Below, in pieces: positions 9,558-17,470 of a stretch of DNA of 64,000 bases. Source of the stretch: Embleya sp051903075 (lineage in GTDB: Bacteria > Actinomycetota > Actinomycetes > Streptomycetales > Streptomycetaceae); NCBI RefSeq assembly GCF_051903075.1, contig NZ_CP182422.1, positions 3,782,001 to 3,846,000 of the forward strand, given 5' to 3'. Below the pieces are notes generated by a model. The model saw only the letters and a list, made by a program, of their open reading frames with translations. It did no database searches and was not told the DNA's origin. The translations under genes were made by a program, and so were the position numbers. The stretch's first letter is position 1. Every line of letters starts with the position of its first letter.

Positions 9558-10328
9558 TCAGCGGCGTAGGGCCGCCGGCTTTGTATCGCCCTGTTTCGGG
9601 TCGGTCGTGGTGAGTTCGCCCCAGTAGATCATGCGGTTCTTGGAGGTGAACTCCGGATCGCACGTGGTCAGGGTGATCAGGCTGCGCCCGGTCGGGCCGC
9701 CCAGGTCCGGGGGTCGGGCGGTGAGGACCGAGCCGTTGGAGGGCTTGGTGATGAACGGGCCCTTGACGATCGTGTACGTGAACCACTGGGTCTTGGTCTC
9801 GACCACGACCTTGTCGCCCGCCCGCAGGTTGTTCAGGTGGCGAAACGGCTCGCCGTGTCCGTTGCGGTGGCCGGCGAGGCCGAAGTTGCCGGCGCCGCCG
9901 GGGCCGACGTAGGGCGGGTACGTGTAGTGGCCGACGCCCTTCGAGAGTGAGGCCAGGCTCGACCCCTCGATGATCGGCTGGTACCAGCCCGAGCCGAGTC
10001 TGGGGATCCACAGGATGGCCAGCGTCTCGCCGCGGATGGTGTGCGAACCCACCACCTTCTGGCCGTCCTTGCCGCCGTCCACGCTCACGTCGGTGGGGCC
10101 GCTGAGGACGTCGGTGGGCGGCTGCGCGGCGGGCGGTTCGGTGCTCTCGGGGCCCTCGGTGCCCTGTCTGGCCCAGTCCCTGCGCAGCTGGTCCACCTCG
10201 CTGCGGGCCTCGGCCCGGGCCTCGAAGTTGGTCCAGTAGAGCTGGTGCACACACAGCAGCAGACCGACCAGGCCCAGGGTCAGGAGGAGTTCCGCCCCGA
10301 CGCGAATGGTTTTGCGTACAGCGCCCAT
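9558..10328 (-). CDS. Class E sortase (first of three)
   Basis: The product is about 256 aa from ATG 10328; in-frame GTG/TTG codons up to 10352 are alternatives and no start has a strong ribosome site. One N-terminal membrane helix (VGAELLLTLGLVGLLL) is followed by an extracellular sortase barrel. The catalytic His lies in LAGHRNGHGEPF, Cys in ITLTTCDPEF and Arg in NRMIYWG. Class E enzymes of streptomycetes attach LAxTG proteins such as long chaplins to the wall. It is the most downstream gene of a leftward run that also holds two more sortases. Confidence 0.9.
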   Translation of the reverse strand: MGAVRKTIRVGAELLLTLGLVGLLLCVHQLYWTNFEARAEARSEVDQLRRDWARQGTEGPESTEPPAAQPPTDVLSGPTDVSVDGGKDGQKVVGSHTIRGETLAILWIPRLGSGWYQPIIEGSSLASLSKGVGHYTYPPYVGPGGAGNFGLAGHRNGHGEPFRHLNNLRAGDKVVVETKTQWFTYTIVKGPFITKPSNGSVLTARPPDLGGPTGRSLITLTTCDPEFTSKNRMIYWGELTTTDPKQGDTKPAALRR

Positions 10329-10393
10329 GGGTCGACAGCTTGGCACAGACAAGAAGTTCGGTCAGGACCCGGAGACCGGAATGTGATGCGCCG

Positions 10394-11689
10394 TCACTTC
10401 GCCCCGGCCAGCAGCGCGTCCGGTTTGCCCTGGGAACGCGGCCGCTCCTCCTCCAGGTGGCCCCAGACGATCAGGCGATACGTCGAGGCGCCGTCCGGCG
10501 TGCACGTGGTCAGCGTGATGTAGCGGCCGGGCTTGGTGTACGGCCCCTTGTCGGGGATCGGATCGATCACCTGGATGTGCGACGGCGAGGTCTGCGGCAG
10601 GTCCGCGTCGACGGTGTACGTGAAGTACGTGGTCGCGGTCTCCACGACCACCTTGTCGCCGGGCTTGAGCTTGTTGATGTAGCGGAACGGCTCGCCGTGC
10701 CCGTTGCGGTGCGCGGCCACCGCGAAGTTGCCCTGGACGTCCCACGGCATCGCCGTCTTCGGGTCGGTGTAGTGGCCCACCAGGCCGTTGTTGAGCACCT
10801 TGCCCCGGTCGGTGCCCTCCGCTATCGCCTGCTTCTCCATCCCGATCCGGGGGATGTACAGCAGCGCGAACCCCTTGTTCGGGGCGATGTACTGGCCGGG
10901 GTTGCGCGGGTCGACCACCTGGCCGGGCGTGTTGTTCCAGCTCTGCTGTATGTCGTGCGCCTCGTTCCGGGCCTTCTCCGCCGCCACGATGTTCGTCCAC
11001 CAGGTCAGGTACACCACGTACAGGACCAGGAGTACGCCCACCGTCATCGCGAGTTCGCCCACGAGGCGGGCGCCGGCGGTCAGTATCCGCGCGCCCGTCG
11101 ACGGCTTGGCCGCCCGCCGCCGGGCCGCTCGTCCGGCGCCCTCGGCCGGCTCCGGGCGCGCGGGCGGACGGGAACCGCCCCGGCCGACCTTCTTGCGCTG
11201 CGCCTTGCGCCGCTCCGCCCGCCCGCCGGGTACGACCGCGCCGCCGTCCGCCGCGCTCGGCGTCGGTGTCGACCGCGGAACAGCCTCCGGAGCGGGCGCG
11301 TACGCCGGGTCGAGCACCGGATCGGCGCCCACCACCCCCGCGTCGGCCCGAAACCACGCATCCATCGCGTCGGACGCGTCCACGGCGTCCGCCGCGCCCA
11401 CCACGTCCGGCGCACCCGGCAGCGCCCGAGGCGCCTCCACCATCGCTGCCGGCGGCATGTGGACCGCCGTCTGCTCGACCGACTCGGCCCGCTGCCGCTG
11501 CGCGGCCCGCCGCCGGGCCGCGCGCCCGCCCGGAACCGGATCCGAAACGGCCGGAAGGGCCGCTGTGGGCGGTGCCGTGAAGCCGGGGTCGACCAGGTCC
11601 CGCGCATAGTCCTCGGGCGCATACGGGGCCTGCCCACCCGCTCCGTGCCGCCCGCCACCCGCCCCGTGCCGTCCGCCCCCGCCCAAGGC
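10394..11689 (-). CDS. Class E sortase with long low-complexity N-terminus (second of three)
   Basis: The C-terminal 230 residues are a clear class E sortase: membrane helix GELAMTVGVLLVLYVVYL, catalytic His in VAAHRNGHGEPF, Cys in ITLTTCTPDG and Arg in YRLIVWGHL. Before it lies a cytoplasmic Gly/Ala/Arg-rich region with repeated GGRAARRRAA-type blocks, as in streptomycete SrtE. The start is uncertain. The frame stays open back to ATG 12007, inside pabA, and a PYGPGG-rich stretch to about 11800 looks real; between pabA and the barrel only TTG 11689 and ATG 11458/11443 are in-frame starts, none with a good ribosome site. Confidence 0.85.
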   Translation of the reverse strand, partial: ALGGGGRHGAGGGRHGAGGQAPYAPEDYARDLVDPGFTAPPTAALPAVSDPVPGGRAARRRAAQRQRAESVEQTAVHMPPAAMVEAPRALPGAPDVVGAADAVDASDAMDAWFRADAGVVGADPVLDPAYAPAPEAVPRSTPTPSAADGGAVVPGGRAERRKAQRKKVGRGGSRPPARPEPAEGAGRAARRRAAKPSTGARILTAGARLVGELAMTVGVLLVLYVVYLTWWTNIVAAEKARNEAHDIQQSWNNTPGQVVDPRNPGQYIAPNKGFALLYIPRIGMEKQAIAEGTDRGKVLNNGLVGHYTDPKTAMPWDVQGNFAVAAHRNGHGEPFRYINKLKPGDKVVVETATTYFTYTVDADLPQTSPSHIQVIDPIPDKGPYTKPGRYITLTTCTPDGASTYRLIVWGHLEEERPRSQGKPDALLAGAK

Positions 11690-11805
11690 GTGGGAACCGC
11701 CCGGCCCATCCGAGCCGCCCTCACCCGACCCGTACGGGACACCCCCCGGCCCGTAGGGCCCGGCCTCGGCCGCCCCGTACCCGCCGTCGGGTATCGACCC
11801 CTCGG

Positions 11806-12444
11806 TCAGGCCGGGAGCGGCGTGCGCCCGACGACGGGTGCCAGACCCGCCGACCGGTCCGGCGCCGTCGGATCCCCGCAGCTCACCAGCCAGTTCGCCA
11901 GCATCCGGTGGCCGTACTCCGTCAGCACCGACTCCGGGTGGAACTGCACGCCTTCGACCGGTCGGTCGCGGTGCCGCAGGCCCATGATCACGCCGGTCCC
12001 GGTCCATGCGGTCACCTCCAGTTCGGCCGGAATCGTGTCCGGATCCACCGCGAGCGAGTGATAGCGCGTCGCGGTGAACGGCGACGGCAGGCCGGCGAAG
12101 ACGCCCGCCCCCTCATGCACCACAGGGCTGGTCTTGCCGTGGAGAAGCTCGGGCGCCCGGCCAACGGTAGCGCCGTGCGCCGCCGCGATGGACTGCATCC
12201 CCAGGCACACCCCGAAGACGGGCACCCGGCCGCCCTCGCGGCGCACCATCTCCATGCAGATCCCGGCGCCCTCGGGCGTACCGGGTCCCGGGGACAGCAG
12301 TACGCCGTCGAATTCCTCGGCCTCCTCGACCGTCACCGCGTCGTTGCGCCGCACCTCGCAGGTCGCGCCGAGTTGGTAGAGGTACTGCACGAGGTTGAAG
12401 ACGAAGCTGTCGTAGTTGTCCACGACGAGAATGCGCGCGCTCAT
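11806..12444 (-). CDS. pabA: Class I glutamine amidotransferase (PabA/TrpG-type, component II)
   Basis: The 212-aa cytosolic protein supplies ammonia from glutamine to aminodeoxychorismate synthase (folate) or anthranilate synthase (Trp). Signatures are VVDNYDSFVFNLVQYL at the N-terminus, the oxyanion strand LLSPGPGTP, nucleophile Cys in FGVCLGMQ, and the His/Glu of GVQFHPESVLTEYG. It is full length. ATG 12444 overlaps the stop of the upstream small membrane protein as ATGA. The mycobacterial counterpart (trpG, Rv0013) sits next to pknB too, so the position is ancestral. Which chorismate enzyme it serves cannot be told from sequence. Confidence 0.92.
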   Translation of the reverse strand: MSARILVVDNYDSFVFNLVQYLYQLGATCEVRRNDAVTVEEAEEFDGVLLSPGPGTPEGAGICMEMVRREGGRVPVFGVCLGMQSIAAAHGATVGRAPELLHGKTSPVVHEGAGVFAGLPSPFTATRYHSLAVDPDTIPAELEVTAWTGTGVIMGLRHRDRPVEGVQFHPESVLTEYGHRMLANWLVSCGDPTAPDRSAGLAPVVGRTPLPA

Positions 12445-12704
12445 CCCGGCAGTCCTCCCGGCAGTGAAGAGGGTGACCCGGACGACCCCGAGGTCGCACC
12501 CGCCGGAAGCGGTACGCCGCCAGGCCCGGTGGTGTTCGTCACGTTGTCCTGATCGACCGTCACATCGCTGAACGGCAGCAGGGGTTCGGCCCACGGGAAG
12601 ACCCACGTGAACAGCGCGTACACGATGGCCAGCACCAGGACCAGGGAGAGCAGGAGCTTCACCCACACGTTCCCCGGCAGGGTGCGCCAGATCCAGCCGT
12701 ACAT
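12441..12704 (-). CDS. Small single-pass membrane protein, function unknown
   Basis: The product is 87 aa. WVKLLLSLVLVLAIVYALFTWVFP forms one membrane helix at about residues 13-36, followed by an acidic and then Gly/Ser/Pro-rich extracellular tail. It lies between sortase and pabA, and its TGA overlaps the pabA start (ATGA), so the two are probably translated together. The synteny and the helix make it a real gene. No LAxTG motif or catalytic motif is present. A helper role for the neighbouring sortases is only a guess. Confidence 0.75.
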   Translation of the reverse strand: MYGWIWRTLPGNVWVKLLLSLVLVLAIVYALFTWVFPWAEPLLPFSDVTVDQDNVTNTTGPGGVPLPAGATSGSSGSPSSLPGGLPG

Positions 12705-12765
12705 CAGGCCCAGGCCCTCTCTCGCTCGCCGCCCGCGCGGCCCGACTCGCTCATCCCCGCCCCGC

Positions 12766-13476
12766 TCATCCCTGCAACGCCGCCGGTCGACCGGACGACA
12801 GCGGGGTCCGCGATTCCAGGTGGCCCCAGACGATCAACCGGTGCGTGCTGCCGAACTCGGGTTCGCAGGTGGTCAGGGTGATGTATTTCCCGGGCGCCGT
12901 ATAGGCCTTCGCCGGCACCGGGTCGAGCACGTGCACATCCTCGGGAACGGTCTTCAGGACCGCCTTGTCCCCGGGAAGGCTGACCGGCTTGTCGATCGAG
13001 TAGACGAACCACTCGGTGATGCCCTCGATCACGACCTTGTCGCCCACCTGCAGCTTGGGCACGTTCAGGAACGGGTCACCGTAGGTCTTGCGGTGCCCGG
13101 CGATGGCGAAGTTGCCGTCCTGACCCGCCTGCGCGCTGCCCTTGTACCAACCCAGGCCCTTTTGCAGTTCCTTGGGCGTGACCCCGGGCCGGATCGTCTT
13201 GTACCAGCCGTCACCGAAACGGGGGATGTACATGGTCCCGAACGGCTCACCGTCCTCGTACGGGGCCTGCGCCGCGGGTGCCTGGGCGACCGGCACGTCC
13301 TTGGGCACACTCGCCCCGATCCGCTTGCGGGCCTCGTCGAGCTTGTGCATCTCGTCGGCCCGCGCACGATCGGCCAGCACGCCGGTCCAGTAGAGCTGAT
13401 AGACGACGAACAAGAGGATGACGACGCCCAGTGTGATGAAGACCTCCCCGAGGCCTCGCATCGTGGTCCGCAACAC
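12766..13476 (-). CDS. Class E sortase (third of three)
   Basis: The product is 236 aa. GTG 13476 has GAGGGGAG upstream. An N-terminal membrane helix (VFITLGVVILLFVVYQLYW) precedes a compact sortase domain with catalytic His in IAGHRKTYGDPF, Cys in ITLTTCEPEFG and Arg in HRLIVWGHL. It lacks the long cytoplasmic extension of the second sortase and is close in size to the first. It starts the leftward set sortase - small membrane protein - pabA - sortase - sortase. Confidence 0.92.
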   Translation of the reverse strand: MLRTTMRGLGEVFITLGVVILLFVVYQLYWTGVLADRARADEMHKLDEARKRIGASVPKDVPVAQAPAAQAPYEDGEPFGTMYIPRFGDGWYKTIRPGVTPKELQKGLGWYKGSAQAGQDGNFAIAGHRKTYGDPFLNVPKLQVGDKVVIEGITEWFVYSIDKPVSLPGDKAVLKTVPEDVHVLDPVPAKAYTAPGKYITLTTCEPEFGSTHRLIVWGHLESRTPLSSGRPAALQG

Positions 13477-13510
13477 TGTCGTCAGACTCCCCTCGATTCA
13501 CCGCTGCCGA

Positions 13511-14275
13511 TCACGTCCCGGAGACTTTCGCATACTCCAGGCCCAGCGGGCCCGTATACCCCGGCGCATCGATGCGCTTGCGGTCCTCGACCTTCCACCC
13601 GAGGCCGAACGCCTCGACGTAGTCGGTGTAGTTGGACACGCTCTTGCTCTGATCCAGGGCGCGCCGCAGGGCGCCGATGTCGCCGACCGCCGAGATCACG
13701 TACGGGGGCGAGTACACCCGGCCGTGCAGGATCAGCGTGTTGCCGACGCAGCGCACCGCGGACGTGGCCACGATCCGCTGGTCCATGATCTGGATCGCCC
13801 GCGCGCCGCCGTTCCACAGCGCGTTCACCACGCCCTGGATGTCCTGCTGGTGCACCACGAGGTCGTCGGCGGTGGGCTCGCGCACGCCGGGTACGCGCGA
13901 CTTGGCGTCCGGCGGGGCGTCGGTCAGGGTGACCGTCAGGCCCTCGCCGGAGACGGGTGTGACCCCGGCCGGGTCCGCGACGGCGTCGATGCGACCGCGC
14001 GCCTGAGGGTCGTTGGCCTGCTCCTGGACCAGCCCGTCCACGTCCCGCTGCAGCTTGGACAGGTCCTGCTGGGCGCTCTCGTTGCGCCGACCCTGGTCCC
14101 GGATCACGTCGGAGAGTTTGAGCATCTGCGCGTCGCTGCGCAGATTGGTGCCGTGGGAGGTGTCGGCGCTGATCCAGAAGAGCAGACCGGCCAGGGCGAA
14201 CACCACAAGTGCGGACAATCGGGGTACGATCGCACGCCAGGACATCCCGGACGGCCGCATGGCGAAGATACGCAC
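13511..14275 (-). CDS. DUF881 family membrane-anchored protein
   Basis: The product is 254 aa. GTG 14275 lies behind GGAGGG. One membrane helix (about residues 20-37, LSALVVFALAGLLFWISA) is followed by a coiled segment (about 50-85) and the DUF881 domain with GEGLTVTLTDAP, VNALWNGGARAIQIMDQRI and CVGNTLILHGRVYSPPYVI. The family is extracytoplasmic and of unknown activity. It is the equivalent of Rv0012, which likewise lies beside crgA, and is divergent from crgA here. A role in division or wall growth is inferred from synteny only. Confidence 0.9.
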   Translation of the reverse strand: MRIFAMRPSGMSWRAIVPRLSALVVFALAGLLFWISADTSHGTNLRSDAQMLKLSDVIRDQGRRNESAQQDLSKLQRDVDGLVQEQANDPQARGRIDAVADPAGVTPVSGEGLTVTLTDAPPDAKSRVPGVREPTADDLVVHQQDIQGVVNALWNGGARAIQIMDQRIVATSAVRCVGNTLILHGRVYSPPYVISAVGDIGALRRALDQSKSVSNYTDYVEAFGLGWKVEDRKRIDAPGYTGPLGLEYAKVSGT

Positions 14276-14390
14276 GTCGCCGTACCCTCCTTCCGGACCT
14301 GACAGCGACTACGCTAACCGACACATCACCGGATCGTGTCGCGTGTGCTGCGCACCCACTCGTCCGGCTACATCGACAGGAGAGACTCTC

Positions 14391-14642
14391 GTGCCGAAGT
14401 CCCGGATCCGTAAGAAGGACGACTTCACCCCGCCGCCCGTCAAGAAGACGACCATAAAGCTGGACTCGCGCCGCTGGGTGGCGCCGTTCATGCTGGCCCT
14501 CTTCGCGATCGGCCTGCTGTGGATCGTGGTCTTCTACGTGACCGACATGCGCTTCCCGATCGAGTCCCTGAAGAACTGGAACATCGTCGTCGGCTTCGGC
14601 TTCATCGCCGCCGGCTTCGGCGTGTCCACTCAGTGGAAGTAG
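14391..14642 (+). CDS. crgA: Cell division inhibitor CrgA
   Basis: The 83-aa protein has the CrgA layout: a basic N-terminus MPKSRIRKKDDFTPPP, then two membrane helices (about 32-54 and 64-80) ending in GFGVSTQWK. GTG 14391 follows AGGAGA. CrgA localises to septation sites, interacts with FtsZ, FtsI and CwsA homologues, and in Streptomyces coordinates aerial growth with septation. It is a single-gene rightward unit, convergent with the rhomboid gene across a DnaA-box cluster. Confidence 0.96.
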   Translation: MPKSRIRKKDDFTPPPVKKTTIKLDSRRWVAPFMLALFAIGLLWIVVFYVTDMRFPIESLKNWNIVVGFGFIAAGFGVSTQWK

Positions 14643-14688
14643 CGCATACGCGCAGCTCAGCGAGTTTTCCCGGGGAGACTCCACAGAG

Positions 14689-14728
14689 TTATCCACAGTG
14701 GGGATAACTGGGCGGATCCTGTGGATAA
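14689..14728. promoter_or_regulatory. Cluster of three DnaA boxes between crgA and the rhomboid gene
   Basis: TTATCCACA (14689-14697) is a perfect box. TGTGGATAA (14720-14728) is a perfect box on the other strand. TGGGGATAA (14699-14707) differs by one base. Three boxes in 40 bp, about 22 kb from oriC, is far above chance in this GC-rich sequence. The binding itself is inferred from the motif. The rest of 14643-14897 holds no gene I can support. Confidence 0.75.
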
Positions 14729-14897
14729 CCCGTTACGGTCCAACGACCGGCCGGGATGTGGGTAACGGCTCGCATCCCGGATTCATCACTCCGGGTCATT
14801 CGTACGATTCACAGGGTGACCATGCTTGGGCGTCGGACCCGGGTCGCATACCTGTTGCCTGTTGTCTCGCGCCGTCGTGCCCTCGTGCCCTCGTGCC

Positions 14898-15779
14898 TCA
14901 GACGATCTGCGCGGTCCGGATCAGCACGATCGCCACGACGACCGCCAGCACCGCGAGCAGGCTGCCCACCTGGACCAGGGTCCGCTGCCGCGCCGGCGCG
15001 TAGACCACGCCGATCGCGGCGAGGGTGCCCGCGACCAGTCCCCCGAGGTGTGCGCGCCAGTCGATCGTGCTCATGTTCAGGAACGTGATCATCAGGTTCA
15101 GCGCCAGCAGGATGATCAGCGGTTTCAGGTCGTAGTTCATCCGCCGACCGAGCACGATCATCGCGCCGAAGAGCCCGAACAACGCGCCCGAGGCGCCCAG
15201 CGAGCCCTGGTTCGGTTCGGCGATCAGATACGACAGCGCGCTGCCGCCCAGGCCCGCGACCAGGTAGAGGGCGACGAACCGGGTCCGGCCCAGTGCCGCC
15301 TCGAGCGGCGGCCCCAGCATCCACAGGCCGAGCATGTTCAACCCGATGTGCCAGAACTGCTGGTGCAGGAACGTCGCGGTGAGCAGGCGGTACCACTGGC
15401 CCTCGGCGACACCCTGCCACTCGCCGCCCATGAAGAAGCGGCCGACCAGTATCCACCGGTCCACGAACGTGTTGCCGACCACCTGGACCAGCACGAAGAC
15501 GGCGAGGTTGAGCCCGATCAGGGTCTTGGTCACGATCGCGGTCGCCGTGGTGGGCGCGACTCGGCCGCCCGCCACGGTGCGCGCCTCGCGTACCTGGCGA
15601 CTGCCCTGCCGGACACAGTCCGGGCACTGGAACCCGACGGACGCGCTCACCATGCAATCGCCGCAGACGGGCCGCTCGCAGCGCGTACAGCGAATGTTCG
15701 ACTCCCGATCGGGATGCCGATAACACACGGGCGGACCGGCCGGTCCGGTCGCACTCGGCTGCTGCTCGTCGGGGCTCAT
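14898..15779 (-). CDS. Rhomboid-family intramembrane serine protease with N-terminal zinc ribbon
   Basis: The product is 293 aa from ATG 15779 (GAAGG upstream; GTG 15785 is an alternative that overlaps that site). Residues about 15-60 hold paired CxxC motifs (CYRHPDRESNIRCTRCERP, CGDC, CPDC), a B-box/zinc-ribbon-like domain. Six membrane helices follow with the rhomboid signature: HIGLNMLGLWMLG, catalytic GASGALFGLFG (Ser) and the distal His in WRAHLGGLVAG. It would cleave membrane-protein helices; the substrate is unknown. It lies downstream of the cyclophilin gene, separated by a hairpin. Confidence 0.9.
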   Translation of the reverse strand: MSPDEQQPSATGPAGPPVCYRHPDRESNIRCTRCERPVCGDCMVSASVGFQCPDCVRQGSRQVREARTVAGGRVAPTTATAIVTKTLIGLNLAVFVLVQVVGNTFVDRWILVGRFFMGGEWQGVAEGQWYRLLTATFLHQQFWHIGLNMLGLWMLGPPLEAALGRTRFVALYLVAGLGGSALSYLIAEPNQGSLGASGALFGLFGAMIVLGRRMNYDLKPLIILLALNLMITFLNMSTIDWRAHLGGLVAGTLAAIGVVYAPARQRTLVQVGSLLAVLAVVVAIVLIRTAQIV

Positions 15780-15801
15780 GCTCACCTTCAGGCACGCGCC
15801 G

Positions 15802-15829
15802 CGGGCCGGGACCCGAAGGCCCCGGCCCG
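15802..15829 (-). terminator. Hairpin between cyclophilin and rhomboid genes
   Basis: CGGGCCGGG (15802-15810) pairs with CCCGGCCCG (15821-15829) around a 10-nt loop. No clear U-tract follows, so it may only attenuate read-through into the rhomboid gene. Confidence 0.5.
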
Positions 15830-15841
15830 TGCGCTCGGGGT

Positions 15842-16372
15842 TCAGGACGAGACGGTCTCGACCTCGACCGTGTTGATCACGACATCGGAGGCCGGACGGT
15901 CGCGCATGTCGGTCTGGGTACCGGCGATCGCGTCGACGACCTTGCGGCTCTCCGCATCGGCGACCTCACCGAAGATGGTGTGCTTGTTGTTCAGGTGCGG
16001 CGTGGCACCCACGGTGATGAAGAACTGCGAACCGTTGGTGCCCGGTCCGGCGTTGGCCATCGCCAGCAGGTACGGCTTGGAGAACGCCAGGTCCGGGTGG
16101 AACTCGTCGGCGAAGCGGTAGCCCGGGCCGCCGGTTCCGGTGCCCAGCGGGTCACCGCCCTGGATCATGAAGCCGGAGATGACACGGTGGAACACGGTGC
16201 CGTCGTAGAGGCGGTCGGTGGTCTTCTGCCCCTTGGCCGGGTGGACCCACTCGCGCTGCCCCTGCGACAGCTCCACGAAGTTCGCGACCGTCTTCGGTGC
16301 GTGGTTCGGGAACAACCGGATGCGGATGTCCCCGTGGTTGGTCTTGATGGTGGCGAAAAGTTCCTCGGCCAC
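15842..16372 (-). CDS. ppiA: Cyclophilin-type peptidyl-prolyl cis-trans isomerase
   Basis: The 176-aa cytosolic cyclophilin opens with FATIKTNHGDIRIRLFP and contains VFHRVISGFMIQGGD (catalytic Arg), MANAGPGTNGSQFFIT and HTIFGEV. These are all active-site loops of the family. GTG 16372 has GGAAGG at a 7-nt spacing. It catalyses proline isomerisation in protein folding. Mycobacterial ppiA (Rv0009) holds the same place near crgA and the pkn operon. A divergent promoter region to the DUF5324 gene lies between 16373 and 16564. Confidence 0.95.
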   Translation of the reverse strand: MAEELFATIKTNHGDIRIRLFPNHAPKTVANFVELSQGQREWVHPAKGQKTTDRLYDGTVFHRVISGFMIQGGDPLGTGTGGPGYRFADEFHPDLAFSKPYLLAMANAGPGTNGSQFFITVGATPHLNNKHTIFGEVADAESRKVVDAIAGTQTDMRDRPASDVVINTVEVETVSS

Positions 16373-16564
16373 TGATGTGCCTTCCCTACGGTTACACGGA
16401 CGGTCTTCTTGAATCCTCGAAATCCTCGCATGCCGCGGGCGGCTCCTGCCACGAGACCACCGCGGACACCGTTCCACCGTACGGATCCCGCGTCGATACG
16501 CGGCGCATGATCCCGGGATCGTCGGGAACAGATAGCGGATGAACCCGGCGAGGAGGAGGATGTC

Positions 16565-17182
16565 GTGACCCGTATGGATCCGGTCCGCGAGGCGACCGGC
16601 AGGACCAGGGACCGGCTTGCCCCACACGCCGCGCACGCCAAGGAGGCGGCGATCCACTACGCGGGCGCGGCCCGTGAGCGAGCGGTCGAGACCACCCGCG
16701 AGAAGGTCGTACCCGCACTGGTGAACGCCAAGGACACGGCCGCACCACACGTCGAGCACGTCGTGGAGACGGCCCGCCACCGGGTCCGCAACGACGTGGT
16801 TCCGCGCGTATACCAGGCGGTCGACCAGGCGCGGGGCGCCGCCGAACCCGTCCGTGACGAGGCACTCCTGCGGGCCGGCGCCGCGCTGTCCGTCCTCAAG
16901 GGCGAGATCAGCGCCGAGGACGTCGCCCGGGTCGGCCGGGCCAAGCGGCGCCGGGCCCGCCGCCGCCGGATCCTGCTGATCACGGTCGTCGCGGGTGGCG
17001 GCTTCGCGGCCTTCTCGTGGTGGCGCCGCCGCAATGCCCGGCCCGAGTGGCTGACCGACGAGCCCGACGAGGCCCCGCAGGGCTCCGCCACCACCCCGCA
17101 GTCCCCCGCGTCCCTCGACGACGAGGTCAAGCTGACCGAGGACGAGTTCCGCTCGGCCGCCCCGAAGCGGGACACCGACTGA
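16565..17182 (+). CDS. DUF5324 family protein, single membrane helix
   Basis: The product is 205 aa. GTG 16565 is preceded by GGAGGAGG. Residues 1-130 are a helical Ala/Arg/Glu-rich segment with repeated ARxRxRxxVVPxV-like blocks. A basic patch (KRRRARRRRILL) leads into one membrane helix (about 142-160), then a short acidic Pro/Ser/Thr tail. The family is restricted to actinomycetes and has no known activity. It is divergent from the cyclophilin gene, and a strong terminator follows. Confidence 0.85.
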   Translation: MTRMDPVREATGRTRDRLAPHAAHAKEAAIHYAGAARERAVETTREKVVPALVNAKDTAAPHVEHVVETARHRVRNDVVPRVYQAVDQARGAAEPVRDEALLRAGAALSVLKGEISAEDVARVGRAKRRRARRRRILLITVVAGGGFAAFSWWRRRNARPEWLTDEPDEAPQGSATTPQSPASLDDEVKLTEDEFRSAAPKRDTD

Positions 17183-17198
17183 CCCGCCCGAATACACG

Positions 17199-17231
17199 AC
17201 GAAGGGCCCGGCATCGCGCCGGGCCCTTCGT
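17199..17231. terminator. Bidirectional terminator after DUF5324 and tRNA-Ala
   Basis: The 14-bp perfect stem ACGAAGGGCCCGGC / GCCGGGCCCTTCGT has a short loop. It sits between the stop codon of the rightward DUF5324 gene and the 3' end of the leftward tRNA-Ala. Confidence 0.8.
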
Positions 17232-17262
17232 TCGTATCGCGAGTCGTGGATGTGGATCCTTG

Positions 17263-17335
17263 TGGAGCCTAGGGGAGTCGAACCCCTGACATCTGCCTTG
17301 CAAAGGCAGCGCTCTACCAGCTGAGCTAAGGCCCC
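17263..17335 (-). tRNA. tRNA-Ala (TGC anticodon)
   Basis: The minus strand starts GGGGCCTTAGCTCAGCTGGT and folds into a normal cloverleaf. The anticodon loop TTTGCAA gives TGC, and the T arm contains GGTTCGACTCC. It is 73 nt with discriminator A and no encoded CCA. In streptomycetes this tRNA and tRNA-Ile lie together after gyrA; here 9.9 kb separates them. Confidence 0.96.
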
Positions 17336-17385
17336 TCGGTACCGAACCAGATTAGCGGCAACCGGGCCGCGATTTCACGACACCT

Positions 17386-17435
17386 CACCCTGGGAAGTGT
17401 GACGTTTCACGTGAAACGTCACACTTCCCAGGGTG
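17386..17435. promoter_or_regulatory. parS site at the centre of a 50-bp perfect palindrome
   Basis: GTTTCACGTGAAAC (17404-17417) is a perfect ParB-binding parS site. The symmetry extends a further 18 bp on each side without a mismatch, from 17386 to 17435. It lies between the DLW-39 gene and tRNA-Ala. The hairpin could also terminate the DLW-39 transcript, although no U-tract follows. Other parS sites in the window have no such flanks. Confidence 0.93.
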
Positions 17436-17470
17436 GGTCAAGCCTCTACGGGGTCTCCCGCACGATCTGT

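Noticed and set aside
14756..15088. Plus-strand frame across the rhomboid 3' end
   Set aside because: Antisense to the rhomboid gene and Arg/Pro/Ser-rich; the DnaA boxes explain the intergenic part better.
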